Source: an uncultured Bacteroidales bacterium (GTDB lineage Bacteria; Bacteroidota; Bacteroidia; Bacteroidales; UBA1715). From it: a stretch of DNA of 64,000 nucleotides. The DNA is taken from contig CALAUG010000060.1 in NCBI GenBank assembly GCA_937892155.1, positions 1-64,000 on the forward strand, given 5' to 3'. The position numbers and the translations under genes were made by a program. Within the stretch, counting starts at the first letter, position 1, and the number at the start of each line of letters is the position of its first letter. Under the pieces are notes generated by a model, which saw only the letters and a program-made list of their open reading frames with translations, was not told where the DNA came from and did no database searches. Below are positions 52,836-63,097 of this stretch, piece after piece.

Positions 52836-53735
52836 ATGTGGATTCCGTTAGTCATTTGTTCAGCAATTTTCCTTGGCGTTTACGACATTTTCAAAAAAAT
52901 GTCGGTAAAAGAAAATGTCGTTGTTTTAGTATTGCTCATATCATCTGCAACATCGCTATTAATTTTTCTACCGCTTATTGGTATTTCACTATTCTCGCCT
53001 GAGACATTGCAGAATTCAATGTTTTTCGTTCCATTTACGAATTGGCATAATCAATTTTTAATTTTTATAAAGAGCATCATTGTGCTGTCGTCGTGGATTT
53101 TTTCTTTTTATGCGATGAAACATTTGCCGATTTCCATTGTTGGTCCGATTCGCTCGTCAGCACCAATGTGGACACTAATTGGTGCCGTTTTGATACTCCA
53201 CGAAACACTGAATGTTTATCAATGGACAGGAATACTGCTCATCATTATAAGTTTGTTCCTCTATTCTATTTTGGGTAAGAAAGAAGGTATACATTTCACG
53301 CACAACATCTGGATTCTGTTCATCTTTTTAGGAACAATTATAGGTTCAATCAGTGCATTATTTGACAAATATTTGATAGCACAATGTGGTATCCCAAAAA
53401 TGGAAGTTCAAGCCTATTTTTCTGTCTATCAATTCCTTCTAATGATTCCCATAGTGATGATTTTGTGGTATCCAAAACGAAAAGAAAAGATTTTTGTATG
53501 GAGGTGGACAATACCACTTATTGGTATTTTTTTAGTAATCGCAGACTTCTTCTATTATTATGCAATCAGCATTCCTGGAGCACTGATAGCAGTTATTTCG
53601 GCAATACGACGAAGTAATGTGCTTATTTCATTTCTTGCTGGAGCTTATATTTTTAAAGAAAAAAACATTCTCAAAAAAGGTCTGGTATTAATTGGTGTGT
53701 TGATGGGTATTTATATTCTATATGTTGGAAAATAA
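52836..53735 (+). CDS. EamA/DMT superfamily transporter
   Basis: 299 residues with ten membrane segments in two EamA repeats. The first ends near residue 150 with IGAVLILHETLNVYQWTGILLI, and the second closes with LAGAYIFKEKNI and KGLVLIGVLMG. Substrate cannot be read from the sequence. It starts 2 bases after the phosphoesterase stop and converges with recQ. Confidence 0.88.
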   Translation: MWIPLVICSAIFLGVYDIFKKMSVKENVVVLVLLISSATSLLIFLPLIGISLFSPETLQNSMFFVPFTNWHNQFLIFIKSIIVLSSWIFSFYAMKHLPISIVGPIRSSAPMWTLIGAVLILHETLNVYQWTGILLIIISLFLYSILGKKEGIHFTHNIWILFIFLGTIIGSISALFDKYLIAQCGIPKMEVQAYFSVYQFLLMIPIVMILWYPKRKEKIFVWRWTIPLIGIFLVIADFFYYYAISIPGALIAVISAIRRSNVLISFLAGAYIFKEKNILKKGLVLIGVLMGIYILYVGK

Positions 53736-53779
53736 ATTTGAGTGAATTGCTCAAAATTTCAGAATTTAGTTATTCCCTA

Positions 53780-55693
53780 TCACTTTTTTGACTTCCAAAT
53801 AAGACTTGAGCCGTTTACATACTCTATCTTGCCTTTGTCCAACAAATATTTGATGACATTTGTCAATTGTTTTTCATCGCGAATTGATGAATTTCTTATA
53901 ATATCGGTAAGTGTAGCAGGTTGAGAACCAATTTGTTTCTTGAGGTCCTCAACAACATAATCGAACTGCAAGGAACTAAGATCAACCTCATTACGAGTTT
54001 GGCACACATCGCATTTTCCGCAACGCATCTTGGCATTTTCACCAAAATACTCCAACAATTGAATACTACGACATTTATTGTCGCTCGTTACATAATGAAT
54101 AATTGCCTGTAAACGTTTACGTTGCCGCTCCTGTCTTTCGCGCAGTCGTTTTTCATCAAACTGAATATAACGCGATTCAAAACGATCTTCATTAAACACA
54201 ACTATTGGATTTTGTTTTGCAAGAACGTACGAGACAATATTTATTTTAGCCAAGTAACTCAAATAATGCTTAATTTCATCAACTGTCAAACCCGATTTAC
54301 GAGCAAGTTCGGCTTCGTATATATTTGTCGGTTCCGTTAACAAACCGGAATAATTTCGAAGCAACAATTGTATAAACGGATCTATGTCGGCGTGTTCTAC
54401 CTGGAAACGATAAAGTTCGTTCCGATTTAGTAAAATCTGAAGTTTTGATGTAGCTTCCTCAATTTCTGTTGATACAAGCAGACCTTCCTCCTCTAATATT
54501 TTTAAACTATTTGCCGTTTCCACAAAAGGCAACTGAAATTTTCGGCAAAATTCTATCAAATCAAAATCATAGGCCTGACCAGTTCCTTCGCCCATAGCAA
54601 TGCCACAATAATTTCCAAGTGCATCGTATACAGAACGGACAAAATCAAGCGAAGGATATTTTTTTTCAAAATTATCTTGAAGTTTTTGAATATCAGACTG
54701 ATTGTACAATAATACCGCAAATGAATCCTTCTCGTCACGGCCAGCACGACCAGCTTCCTGAAAATATGCCTCCAACGATTCCGGAATATTAAGATGAACG
54801 ACAAAACGAACATCGGGTTTGTCAATTCCCATACCAAAAGCATTGGTAGAAACCATTATTTCATTTGGCGTTTTCATCCAAATTTCCTGTTTTTTTGTTC
54901 GCGTTGCACCGTCCAAACCACCGTGATAAAAATCGGCAACGAAGCCATTCTGCTGCAAAACGTATGCAATTTCTTTTGTTTCCTTTCGAGTAGCAACATA
55001 TACGATTCCTGTTCCTTTGGTTTGCGTGCATATTTTCAGCAATTCGCCTATTTTATCATTTTTTTCCTTTACGAGATACGTCAAGTTCCTTCTCTCGAAG
55101 CTCTTTGACAAAGAATGTAATTCCTTAAAATGTAATTTCTCCTGAATATCGACTACAACATCAGGAGTCGCTGTTGCAGTAAGTGCAAGTATAGGAACCT
55201 TAGGAATAAATTCGCGTATATTGGCAATTTCCAAATACGATGGACGGAAATCGTATCCCCATTGCGAAATACAATGTGATTCGTCTATTGCAAGCAAATT
55301 TACATTCAGCTGTGATAATACATTTAAAAATTGCTTGGTTTTCAGTCGTTCTGGAGAAATATACAAGAATTTATAATCGCCTAAAATACAATTAGTAAAT
55401 GCCTGTTCTATTGCTTTTCTCGACATTCCCGAATAAATCGCCACAGCTTTAATATTACGACGTTTTAGGTTGTCAACCTGATCCTTCATCAGTGCAATCA
55501 ATGGAGTGACCACGATACAAATTCCAGGTTTAGATAATGCGGCAACTTGAAACGTAATAGATTTACCGCCGCCTGTAGGCATCAGTCCCAACGTATCAGT
55601 TCCTTTGCAGACACTTTCTATAATTTCCTGCTGCAAAGGGCGGAATTTTGCATAGCCCCAATATTGTTGTAATATTTTTTCGTATTCGGTCAT
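53780..55693 (-). CDS. recQ: ATP-dependent DNA helicase RecQ
   Basis: 637 residues. Superfamily 2 motifs: GGGKSITFQ (Walker A), DESHCISQWGYDFRPSY (motif II with DESH and the aromatic loop), LTATAT (III), STNAFGMGIDK (V) and QEAGRAGRDE (VI). A RecQ C-terminal region follows, with the zinc ligands CRS...MRCGKCDVC near 555-575 and a winged helix. No clear HRDC domain is seen; the end is a short winged-helix-like segment. It unwinds DNA in recombination repair. Confidence 0.95.
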   Translation of the reverse strand: MTEYEKILQQYWGYAKFRPLQQEIIESVCKGTDTLGLMPTGGGKSITFQVAALSKPGICIVVTPLIALMKDQVDNLKRRNIKAVAIYSGMSRKAIEQAFTNCILGDYKFLYISPERLKTKQFLNVLSQLNVNLLAIDESHCISQWGYDFRPSYLEIANIREFIPKVPILALTATATPDVVVDIQEKLHFKELHSLSKSFERRNLTYLVKEKNDKIGELLKICTQTKGTGIVYVATRKETKEIAYVLQQNGFVADFYHGGLDGATRTKKQEIWMKTPNEIMVSTNAFGMGIDKPDVRFVVHLNIPESLEAYFQEAGRAGRDEKDSFAVLLYNQSDIQKLQDNFEKKYPSLDFVRSVYDALGNYCGIAMGEGTGQAYDFDLIEFCRKFQLPFVETANSLKILEEEGLLVSTEIEEATSKLQILLNRNELYRFQVEHADIDPFIQLLLRNYSGLLTEPTNIYEAELARKSGLTVDEIKHYLSYLAKINIVSYVLAKQNPIVVFNEDRFESRYIQFDEKRLRERQERQRKRLQAIIHYVTSDNKCRSIQLLEYFGENAKMRCGKCDVCQTRNEVDLSSLQFDYVVEDLKKQIGSQPATLTDIIRNSSIRDEKQLTNVIKYLLDKGKIEYVNGSSLIWKSKK

Positions 55694-55781
55694 ACGGTTG
55701 TTTTAAACCTTTGGCAAGATAAGAAAAACATCAAATAGAAATATTTGTATTCAACAAAAAAAGAATTTAGACTAAAAAATG

Positions 55782-55789
55782 TAGTTTTG
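55782..55789 (+). promoter_or_regulatory. -7 box of the DUF4886 gene
   Basis: TAGTTTTG matches TAnnTTTG, 16 bases before the ATG at 55806. Confidence 0.45.
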
Positions 55790-55805
55790 CGTTACTGTTA
55801 GCATA

Positions 55806-56972
55806 ATGAGAAAATGGTTACTCCATATTTTATCGCTTCTACCCGCAACTATTGCATTTGCGGGTAATGGAGACATTGCGTTTCCCATTACAAACAACCC
55901 GCTTCCGCACGATACTTTACGTATTTTGATGATTGGCAATAGTTTTACCGATGATGCCGCGCAGTACATTGGAGACATTGTAAAAAATTCAGGTATTGAT
56001 GAAAAAACTTGTTGCTTATATACAATTACGCAAGGTGGAGCGCAATTACAAACATGGGACAACAACTATAAAAGCCAAACAACTGTCACAATGTACAGAA
56101 GAGCTGGGAAATATGCCATGCAATACACACGAGGAACGTTAGAGGAATTATTGCATCAAAATTGGGACGTTGTTTCATTGCAACAAGTCTCAAATCATTC
56201 CAACGATTTGAGTACATTCTCTCCTTATTTAGAGGAACTTGTTTCGTACATTAAAAGAGATTGCACCAACGAACATGTAGCATTTTGTTGGCACATGGCG
56301 TGGTCGTATTGGTCTGGACATAAAGGAAACGTGCCAAAAGAAGAAAGTGGTTGGAAAAGTATCGTATCTACGGTTGACAAAATGACCAACAAATATGGCA
56401 TTGACATCATTATACCATCGGGAACTGCAATTCAAAACGCAAGAAATACAAATTTAAAAACAGATAAATCTCTTACCCGCGACGGTTACCACATAGACTA
56501 TGGTATTGGCAGATATATCGTCGCTTGCACTCTGTTTGAAAGTTTATTTGAACCTGTCTATGGGATATCGATTTTGGGAAACAATTCCAAGCCGAACATT
56601 CCCGATTACGACAAAGAAAAGTATGCTAATGTAATTGAACTAACAGAAGAAAACACCAATATGGCACAAATTTGTGCATACGAAGCTGTACAAAACTGGC
56701 GAGAGTTGTTTTATAAAAAAAAAACAGCACAAGAAGTGGTAATATTTCCAAATCCAACAAAAGGAGACATTCTCGTTTATAATAACGATTCGGAAGAATC
56801 CGACCACACTCAGTTTATGGTTACCGATATGTTGGGAAACATCGTTTTTAATGAGATTCGACCAAATGAAAACACAATATATCTCAATATTTCCACCCTT
56901 CCTAAGGGTTTATATCTGCTGTCTGTTATTAGAAACAAGAAAAGGGAAAATATACGTTTTGAAAAAATCTAA
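55806..56972 (+). CDS. Secreted DUF4886 protein with T9SS sorting tail
   Basis: 388 residues: signal peptide (1-20), a DUF4886 domain (about 33-300) of SGNH-hydrolase type with LRILMIGNSFTDD (about 38-50, nucleophile Ser), and a C-terminal domain (about 312-388) reading VVIFPNPTKGD ... LPKGLYLLSVIRN. The latter is the type A sorting signal of the type IX secretion system. The protein is thus exported to the cell surface, where an SGNH fold would suggest esterase activity on polysaccharide or lipid esters. It is next to an acyltransferase cluster on the opposite strand. Confidence 0.88.
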   Translation: MRKWLLHILSLLPATIAFAGNGDIAFPITNNPLPHDTLRILMIGNSFTDDAAQYIGDIVKNSGIDEKTCCLYTITQGGAQLQTWDNNYKSQTTVTMYRRAGKYAMQYTRGTLEELLHQNWDVVSLQQVSNHSNDLSTFSPYLEELVSYIKRDCTNEHVAFCWHMAWSYWSGHKGNVPKEESGWKSIVSTVDKMTNKYGIDIIIPSGTAIQNARNTNLKTDKSLTRDGYHIDYGIGRYIVACTLFESLFEPVYGISILGNNSKPNIPDYDKEKYANVIELTEENTNMAQICAYEAVQNWRELFYKKKTAQEVVIFPNPTKGDILVYNNDSEESDHTQFMVTDMLGNIVFNEIRPNENTIYLNISTLPKGLYLLSVIRNKKRENIRFEKI

Positions 56973-57389
56973 TTAGTTTTTACCCTTAAAGACAAAACGT
57001 ACCATTAGGAAATTAATCGGGACAACAATAATATACACAAACAGTGGTGCAATTGTTGACGACAGACCAAGCCACAAAAATAAATTCAAAAACAAAATAT
57101 GCAAGCCGTAATTCACGGCGTGAGCTATGCCAAATCCAAACCCTTTTTTTAACGAAGGCTTCTCGTGAAATGTAAAATATGCCGAAAGGAAAAAATTTCC
57201 GAAGAAACTAACAACATAACCAATCGTATAATCAATATTCAGCCATAACTCAGTTTGCGGAGAAACAAATTCTTTTAAAACATAATAAATTCCGTAATGA
57301 ATAAGGGTGGCAACAAAGCCAACACAAGCCCAACGGAAAAACTCCATAAGCTTTTGATTTGAAAGTATTTTTGTAATGAACTGCTGCAT
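56973..57389 (-). CDS. GtrA family membrane protein
   Basis: 138 residues from the ATG at 57387-57389; a longer reading would use a GTG inside the upstream gene. Four membrane segments with the family pattern FFRWACVGFVATLIHYGIYY and NFFLSAYFTFHEK. GtrA proteins move lipid-linked sugars or support surface glycan modification. The start overlaps the stop of the acyltransferase gene by one base (TAATG). Confidence 0.88.
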   Translation of the reverse strand: MQQFITKILSNQKLMEFFRWACVGFVATLIHYGIYYVLKEFVSPQTELWLNIDYTIGYVVSFFGNFFLSAYFTFHEKPSLKKGFGFGIAHAVNYGLHILFLNLFLWLGLSSTIAPLFVYIIVVPINFLMVRFVFKGKN

Positions 57390-58438
57390 TATTTTTTTAT
57401 TTCTCTTTTTGGTCCAAAACACAATTCAGAAACAATAGGAAACGCGGAAATGATTTTCTTTATTCCAATACAAACAAAGCAAAGGAAAATTGCAAGTGCG
57501 CCTACTATTACAATTTCCAAAAGCCATTCAGCAGTAGCACCTTTAAAACAATCATTTGCCAATATTGTGTTCAATAATGCCGAAACATGTGGCAATTTGA
57601 ACAATAAGAAGTAATGTAGAAAATATATTTCCAATGTATGCGTACCGATTAATGATAATCCCTTAGAAACAATATTACCATTTTCCAAGAAGTTTCGTCC
57701 GAAATAAAACAATGTGTATATGCACCACAGACGAGCCAAAATAATGATTATCATGTTGTAGTTTGGAAAAATCACAGGTAAAACAAACGCAAGAACAAAA
57801 ACGGCAAAATTCAACCATTTGTTTTCTAGCAGAGTATGAAATGTCTCCATTTTACTTTTGACAAAAATTCCTGCAATAAAATAAAGGAAGTAACGAGAAT
57901 AGTACGCCAGAGAGAAAAATTCAAACCATTTTCCTTTGTAATTCGTTTCGTAGTCGCCAATAGTATACCAAACACAGGTAATTCCAATGGCCATGACAGT
58001 CAAGATGAGCAATACGATATTTTTATTTTTTACTTTATGTAACAAAAGGTTTACGATACTATAAGTCAAGTATATTTCAAAAGATACAAGAGTAAACCAA
58101 TATCCAGTTTTTTCGCGTCCGAATGCTCCTTCAGTATAATGTCCACCATGTAAAGAGCAGAAAATGAAAAACATTACAATGGTCGGGAACAATTGCCCAC
58201 GCAATTTCTTTAACTGTATTTTACCAAAGTTTTGCAGATTCCAGTCGAATAGCGCCTTGTACGAAACAAAACCACTGATGAAGAAAAACAATGGCATTCT
58301 AAAAGAACGTACAATGTCAGCAAACCACGAAGGAGGTACATCTAAAGAAAATGTAAGCAAATGCTGATATAATACGAATATCATTGAAAAGCCACGAAGG
58401 CAGTCAATGTACACTAATCGTTTTTTTTGCTGTTCCAT
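57389..58438 (-). CDS. Acyltransferase family 3 (OafA/NodX-like) membrane protein
   Basis: 349 residues with about ten membrane segments. The opening RLVYIDCLRGFSMIFVLYQH contains the family motif (DxxRG, then His). RMPLFFFISGFVSYKAL (about 48-64) follows, with further helices to the C terminus. Such proteins add acetyl or other acyl groups to surface sugars. It lies in the same unit as GtrA and, upstream, the AlgX-like and MBOAT genes. Confidence 0.9.
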   Translation of the reverse strand: MEQQKKRLVYIDCLRGFSMIFVLYQHLLTFSLDVPPSWFADIVRSFRMPLFFFISGFVSYKALFDWNLQNFGKIQLKKLRGQLFPTIVMFFIFCSLHGGHYTEGAFGREKTGYWFTLVSFEIYLTYSIVNLLLHKVKNKNIVLLILTVMAIGITCVWYTIGDYETNYKGKWFEFFSLAYYSRYFLYFIAGIFVKSKMETFHTLLENKWLNFAVFVLAFVLPVIFPNYNMIIIILARLWCIYTLFYFGRNFLENGNIVSKGLSLIGTHTLEIYFLHYFLLFKLPHVSALLNTILANDCFKGATAEWLLEIVIVGALAIFLCFVCIGIKKIISAFPIVSELCFGPKREIKK

Positions 58439-58444
58439 ACCTAT

Positions 58445-59590
58445 TTATTTTTTTTCGTTTATAACTAAATTATTTATGTGAGGTTCGTACATCTCCAAAA
58501 CAACCACATCAGGTTGTTCCTTATTTATTAAATTAAAATTGTCACCATAATACCAATTGTCCCATATCGCAATAGATTCACTAAAATAAGGAATCATAAA
58601 GCTTTCAAGAATGCTCCAATAAGAATCTCTAATAACAAACGCCTTAGGGTAGTTGCTTTGATTTGTTTTGTAAACACTTTCGTAACGATTTGGATACGAA
58701 AATCCGGCAGGAGCCGCATATCCGCGTTTTTCTCCCTCGTTAATTTCACAAACCGAACGTTTGCAATGAACATCGTAAATGGTGTCAAGGGCAAATTTAT
58801 CTTTATTTGTTTCTGTCAACATTGGTCCTACCAAATTACCTCGTACCAGTAAATCATAGTTAAAATTAAAATCTTCTTTTTGCAGAAGTGCTATTTGAGG
58901 GAAATCTTTTTGCATCAGTTTCATAATTTCAAGAGAGCTATAAAAAGCAGCCAAAGAATTCCAATGATTGTCGTGCTTCCTGTATAATTGCCCCTTGTCT
59001 TTTTTTGATAAAATACATTCTTTCAAATAGATAAAATTCACTTCGGCTGCACTATCCTGCATCATTCTGCAAATTTTATCGGTTTGCGTTTCCTTTGCCC
59101 GGCAAATGTATGGAGGAAGATATTCTGGATAAATTTCCAAACTTGAAGGAACAACAACAACGTAGAATGTAATATTTTTTTCCCGCAAGATTCTATTACG
59201 TTTCTTCAAAATGTCAACAAAATCGCTGATATCATCGTCTGTCATCATTAGTTGACCAGTATAAACCTTTGTTTCTTTGGAAGCAAACATAAATCCATTT
59301 TTACCAATCACGGTTCCCTTTATAGGTGATTTCCCCTGAGAAATTTTTATATCAAATGTAGAAGCAATATATACCGCTCTTAACGGGAAATGGTCATTGT
59401 AAAAAGATTCAAATTTTGGAGGGAATTTATCAATTTCGCTTAATGACAGTTGCGGAAACTTTGCAAGCGCACGATTCTCGTTACCGATTTTAGGATTTGG
59501 AATAATAGGAACAATGGCCTGTATTGTGGGAAGAAGTAGCAGCAACACAAACAAACAAATTGTTATTATTTGATAAACTTTTTTATTCAT
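58445..59590 (-). CDS. AlgX/AlgJ-like (DHHW) acetyltransferase
   Basis: 381 residues: an N-terminal membrane anchor (about 8-28), then an SGNH-like domain with FESFYNDHFPLR (about 61-72), KGTVIGKNGFMF, YVVVVPSSLEIYP and the catalytic pair in RKHDNHWNS (about 206-214: D-x-H-W type). This family works with an MBOAT protein to acetylate exported polysaccharide in the periplasm. It begins 4 bases after the MBOAT stop, which supports a functional pair. Confidence 0.85.
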   Translation of the reverse strand: MNKKVYQIITICLFVLLLLLPTIQAIVPIIPNPKIGNENRALAKFPQLSLSEIDKFPPKFESFYNDHFPLRAVYIASTFDIKISQGKSPIKGTVIGKNGFMFASKETKVYTGQLMMTDDDISDFVDILKKRNRILREKNITFYVVVVPSSLEIYPEYLPPYICRAKETQTDKICRMMQDSAAEVNFIYLKECILSKKDKGQLYRKHDNHWNSLAAFYSSLEIMKLMQKDFPQIALLQKEDFNFNYDLLVRGNLVGPMLTETNKDKFALDTIYDVHCKRSVCEINEGEKRGYAAPAGFSYPNRYESVYKTNQSNYPKAFVIRDSYWSILESFMIPYFSESIAIWDNWYYGDNFNLINKEQPDVVVLEMYEPHINNLVINEKK

Positions 59591-59594
59591 ATTT

Positions 59595-61028
59595 TTAGAA
59601 CCTAAAATAAATGAATGGATTATAACCTCCGTTAACCAAATAATTTGTTGTCAATATCATTACAATCAATACGAAAAATAGTATTGCAAGGTATCGAATA
59701 TTTCCAAGCGATTTACTTATTGCTGCTTTGTCCTTGAACATATCGTTTAGCCTACTAATGACAGGACAGGCGCTTATAATTGCTATTGCCCCAATAGCGT
59801 AGTTATACATTGTTGCATATTCTAATAAGAATTGGTTTGGAGTTATCTCTTGACGAATCCAAAACATACTTTTTAAATATTCCAATGCAAGAGTGAGATT
59901 TCCAGCTCTAAAAAATACCCAACCTATCATTACAACCAGTAGCGAATATATGTGTTGTAGTATTGGATTCTTCTTTTCTAACCAATTTCCAAATCCAAAT
60001 CTTTCAATGACTAAAAAAGTGCCATGCCACAATCCCCAAACGATGAAATTCCAACTTGCGCCATGCCAAAAACCTGTACAAAAAAACACTACATACAAAT
60101 TGAAATACAAACGACGTTTACTGCAACGATTTCCACCCAGTGGAATATATAAATAATCTTTGAACCAAGCAGATAAGGTCATGTGCCATCGTCTCCAAAA
60201 TTCTTTTATTGATTTTGAAATATATGGGAAATTGAAATTTTCAGGAAAAGTAAAGCCAAACATACGTCCTAAGCCAATTGCCATGTCGGAATACCCAGCA
60301 AAGTCGTAATATATTTGCAATGTGTAACAGATAATTCCTATCCATGCCGGCAACATACCAAGTGTTTCCGGATTACGTGAAAATATGGCATCGGCAACTA
60401 TTGCCATTTGATTTGCGATTAATACTTTTCGCGCCAAGCCGAGTATAAATCGCTTTAATCCTTCATAAAAATTATCTAATGAAAATGTTCTTTCGGTGAG
60501 TTGAGTTTCCAATTCTTTATATCGCACTATAGGCCCTGCAATTAGTTGTGGGAACAAGGAAATGTACGTTCCTAATTTCAGGAAATTCCTTTGTGCTGAA
60601 ACTGTTTCTCTGTACACATCAATTATATACGAAATTCCTTGAAACGTGTAAAAGGAAATACCAATTGGCAACACTATTTTCTCAATCGTTATTGGATTTA
60701 TGTGAAAACAAACCGCAAGAATATTTATATTATCGACAAAGAAATTTGTGTATTTGTAAAAAAATAATATTGATAAATTTACAAGAACGCCAGCCACCAA
60801 AAATGACTTCTTGCAATTTTTATATTTTGTTATTCCTAATCCAAATAACCAATTTAATACAATTGAAATCAACAAGATAATTGTATAACGGACTCCGCCC
60901 CAAGAATAAAACAATAAACTCGCAATGAATAAAAAGGTATTTTGATATGGTATTTTTTTACATACTGATAAGCCTAACAAAACAAAAGGCAAAAAGATAT
61001 ATAAAAACACTAATGAACTAAATACCAT
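59595..61028 (-). CDS. MBOAT O-acyltransferase (AlgI-like)
   Basis: 477 residues with about eleven membrane segments. Family marks: SWGGVRY near the N terminus, QLIAGPIVRY (about 165-174), NFPYISKSIKEFWRRWHMTLSAWFKDYLYIPLGGN (about 265-300) and the catalytic His in FWHGASWNFIVWGLWHG (about 317-333). It carries an acyl group across the membrane for transfer to a polysaccharide, with the AlgX-like protein as the second step. Confidence 0.93.
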   Translation of the reverse strand: MVFSSLVFLYIFLPFVLLGLSVCKKIPYQNTFLFIASLLFYSWGGVRYTIILLISIVLNWLFGLGITKYKNCKKSFLVAGVLVNLSILFFYKYTNFFVDNINILAVCFHINPITIEKIVLPIGISFYTFQGISYIIDVYRETVSAQRNFLKLGTYISLFPQLIAGPIVRYKELETQLTERTFSLDNFYEGLKRFILGLARKVLIANQMAIVADAIFSRNPETLGMLPAWIGIICYTLQIYYDFAGYSDMAIGLGRMFGFTFPENFNFPYISKSIKEFWRRWHMTLSAWFKDYLYIPLGGNRCSKRRLYFNLYVVFFCTGFWHGASWNFIVWGLWHGTFLVIERFGFGNWLEKKNPILQHIYSLLVVMIGWVFFRAGNLTLALEYLKSMFWIRQEITPNQFLLEYATMYNYAIGAIAIISACPVISRLNDMFKDKAAISKSLGNIRYLAILFFVLIVMILTTNYLVNGGYNPFIYFRF

Positions 61029-61140
61029 GTAATTTGTTTAGCAACAAACATTTACTCCATTTTTCGCGTGCAAATATAATGCTTTTTTTAGTTTACAGGA
61101 CATAGAGTTTTAATACATCCCATTTATGTGTAATAATTGT

Positions 61141-61148
61141 TATTTTTG
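61141..61148 (+). promoter_or_regulatory. -7 box of the LTA-synthase-like gene
   Basis: TATTTTTG matches TAnnTTTG, 20 bases before the ATG at 61169 in the divergent intergenic region. Confidence 0.45.
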
Positions 61149-61168
61149 CCCATACGAATGATGTTTTT

Positions 61169-63097
61169 ATGCAAAACAACTTGAAAGAATCTATTCTATC
61201 GTTTTTTAGAATTGTCTTTAATGTGACAGTTTGCTTTGCAATATTTAGAATCGTTCAGATATTTTTATTAGTCAGTCATTTACCATCATTTGTATTAGTA
61301 TGTAAATCTGCAACTATAGGATTGTTCAACGATTTCCTTTTAGTTTGTACATCTCTCATTATCACATTTCCGCTCCACATACTTTTCAGCAAAATATCTG
61401 TAAAAGTTGCCGAAAAAATAACACTGGTCGTGTATGCGTTACTATTAGTTATTGAAATATTACTCACATATTTCTACAATGAAGCAACTGTTCCACTTGG
61501 AGCAACGGTATTTTATTATTCCTTGCAAGAGATAATAGAAATTATAAAAACATCTAATCACACACCGTGGTTTCATTATCTTATTGCCGCGATAGTTGTT
61601 GGAATATTTTTCGTTCTCAAAAAAATCAATTCCAGCAAAAATGTCAGGCGATGTACGTATTGTCTTATAGGACTGATTGGGATTTCAGCAATAGTGAAGT
61701 TCTCTTCATCAAGAGCAAACATGTTTAATGCAGAAATATATTTCTCTGCTAATAAGACAAGTTTCTTTATTAAAGATTGTTGCATAGAAATGTACTATTT
61801 ACATCAAAGTACACACAACATAGATGTAAAAACCGAATCATTTCAATCGTATTTCCCCGATCATGTTTTTGTAGATAAAGCATATCCTTTCGAATATAAA
61901 AATGATTCTAAAGATGTTTTGTCTAGTTTTTTTAGGAAAACAGATTCTCAGCCGAATATTGTTATCATCATTGTTGAAGGTCTCGCACGGGAAAATTCTG
62001 GTCCTAATAGTCGTTACGCGTCAGTTACGCCATTTTTAGATTCTTTAGGACGTAATGGATTGTATTGGGGAAACTGTTTTTCAACTGCGACACGTACCAT
62101 GACAGTACTTCCAAGTATTTTGGGTTCGCTTCCATTTGGGAATGGCGGTTTCCTTGCCACCAAAGACACAATTTTTTACAATAGCCTTCCTAAAATTTTA
62201 AGACAGAACTACTATGCGTTTAACTTTTTTTATGGCGGTTGGTTAGGTTTTGACAATATGAAACGATTCCTGATGGATAATTCTGTACAAGCCTATATTC
62301 CACAAGAGATAATTGATAATTCCAATGAAAAAAATCAATGGGGACTGTATGATTCTGTGACATTTTCGGAAGCGATTAAACGTATTAATTTTAAAGAAAA
62401 ACATTTAGATGTATTTCTCACCCTAACTTCTCATGAACCTATTTCCTATCCCAATCAAAAATATTACGAAAACGAGTACGAAAAAATGGATAATACCAAT
62501 CCTAAAAAAGAGAATATTGCCGTTTACCAGTATGTCGACAAATCAATAAAAGATTTGATAGACGAGTACAAAAAGCACGAAAATTTTGAAAATACAATTT
62601 TCATAATCACAGGCGATCATAACTGTCTTTCGGTGAGCATAAATACAGAGAATATTACTAATGAGGAAGCAATTCTGTATCGCTACCATGTTCCATTGAT
62701 TATATGGTCGCCATTACTAACACAATCTCGAGCATTTTCAACTATTGTTTCACATAGAGACATCACGCCATCAATTCTTTCGTTTTTCAAAAATAACTAT
62801 GAGACAAAAGTACCTACAACTGTTAGTTGGATAAATTATGGATTAGATACTGTTGACATCGCACAATCAAGTTCATTCAATCCACAAATAGATGCAACAT
62901 CAAGAAGAGTGAGCAACCTCATTTATAAGAATTATTTTCTGTATGATGGGAAAAATTACGAGATTTACACTGAAAATAAATTGCTTCATTTACGTAAGAG
63001 CGATGAAAAACTTGACTCTATAAAAGATTTGTATAATTGCTATAAATCACTTGATTATTTCGTGATGAAGAACAATAAATTGAATAAACATGAATAA
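61169..63097 (+). CDS. LTA-synthase-like sulfatase-family membrane protein
   Basis: 642 residues: five membrane segments (about 15-40, 45-70, 85-107, 130-148, 162-178), then a sulfatase-fold domain (about 265-560) starting NIVIIIVEGLARE with the metal-binding Glu. The nucleophile region is FSTATRTMTVLP (about 311-322), and DHN (about 487-489) lies further on. These enzymes transfer phosphoglycerol or phosphoethanolamine groups from lipids to surface glycans or lipid A. Which group is used cannot be told. Its stop overlaps the next start by 8 bases. Confidence 0.88.
   Translation: MQNNLKESILSFFRIVFNVTVCFAIFRIVQIFLLVSHLPSFVLVCKSATIGLFNDFLLVCTSLIITFPLHILFSKISVKVAEKITLVVYALLLVIEILLTYFYNEATVPLGATVFYYSLQEIIEIIKTSNHTPWFHYLIAAIVVGIFFVLKKINSSKNVRRCTYCLIGLIGISAIVKFSSSRANMFNAEIYFSANKTSFFIKDCCIEMYYLHQSTHNIDVKTESFQSYFPDHVFVDKAYPFEYKNDSKDVLSSFFRKTDSQPNIVIIIVEGLARENSGPNSRYASVTPFLDSLGRNGLYWGNCFSTATRTMTVLPSILGSLPFGNGGFLATKDTIFYNSLPKILRQNYYAFNFFYGGWLGFDNMKRFLMDNSVQAYIPQEIIDNSNEKNQWGLYDSVTFSEAIKRINFKEKHLDVFLTLTSHEPISYPNQKYYENEYEKMDNTNPKKENIAVYQYVDKSIKDLIDEYKKHENFENTIFIITGDHNCLSVSINTENITNEEAILYRYHVPLIIWSPLLTQSRAFSTIVSHRDITPSILSFFKNNYETKVPTTVSWINYGLDTVDIAQSSSFNPQIDATSRRVSNLIYKNYFLYDGKNYEIYTENKLLHLRKSDEKLDSIKDLYNCYKSLDYFVMKNNKLNKHE

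Noticed and set aside
53737..53756. A hairpin (TTTGAG / CTCAAA) between the DMT transporter and recQ genes.
   Set aside because: The stem is only six base pairs and no T run follows, so I do not call it a terminator.
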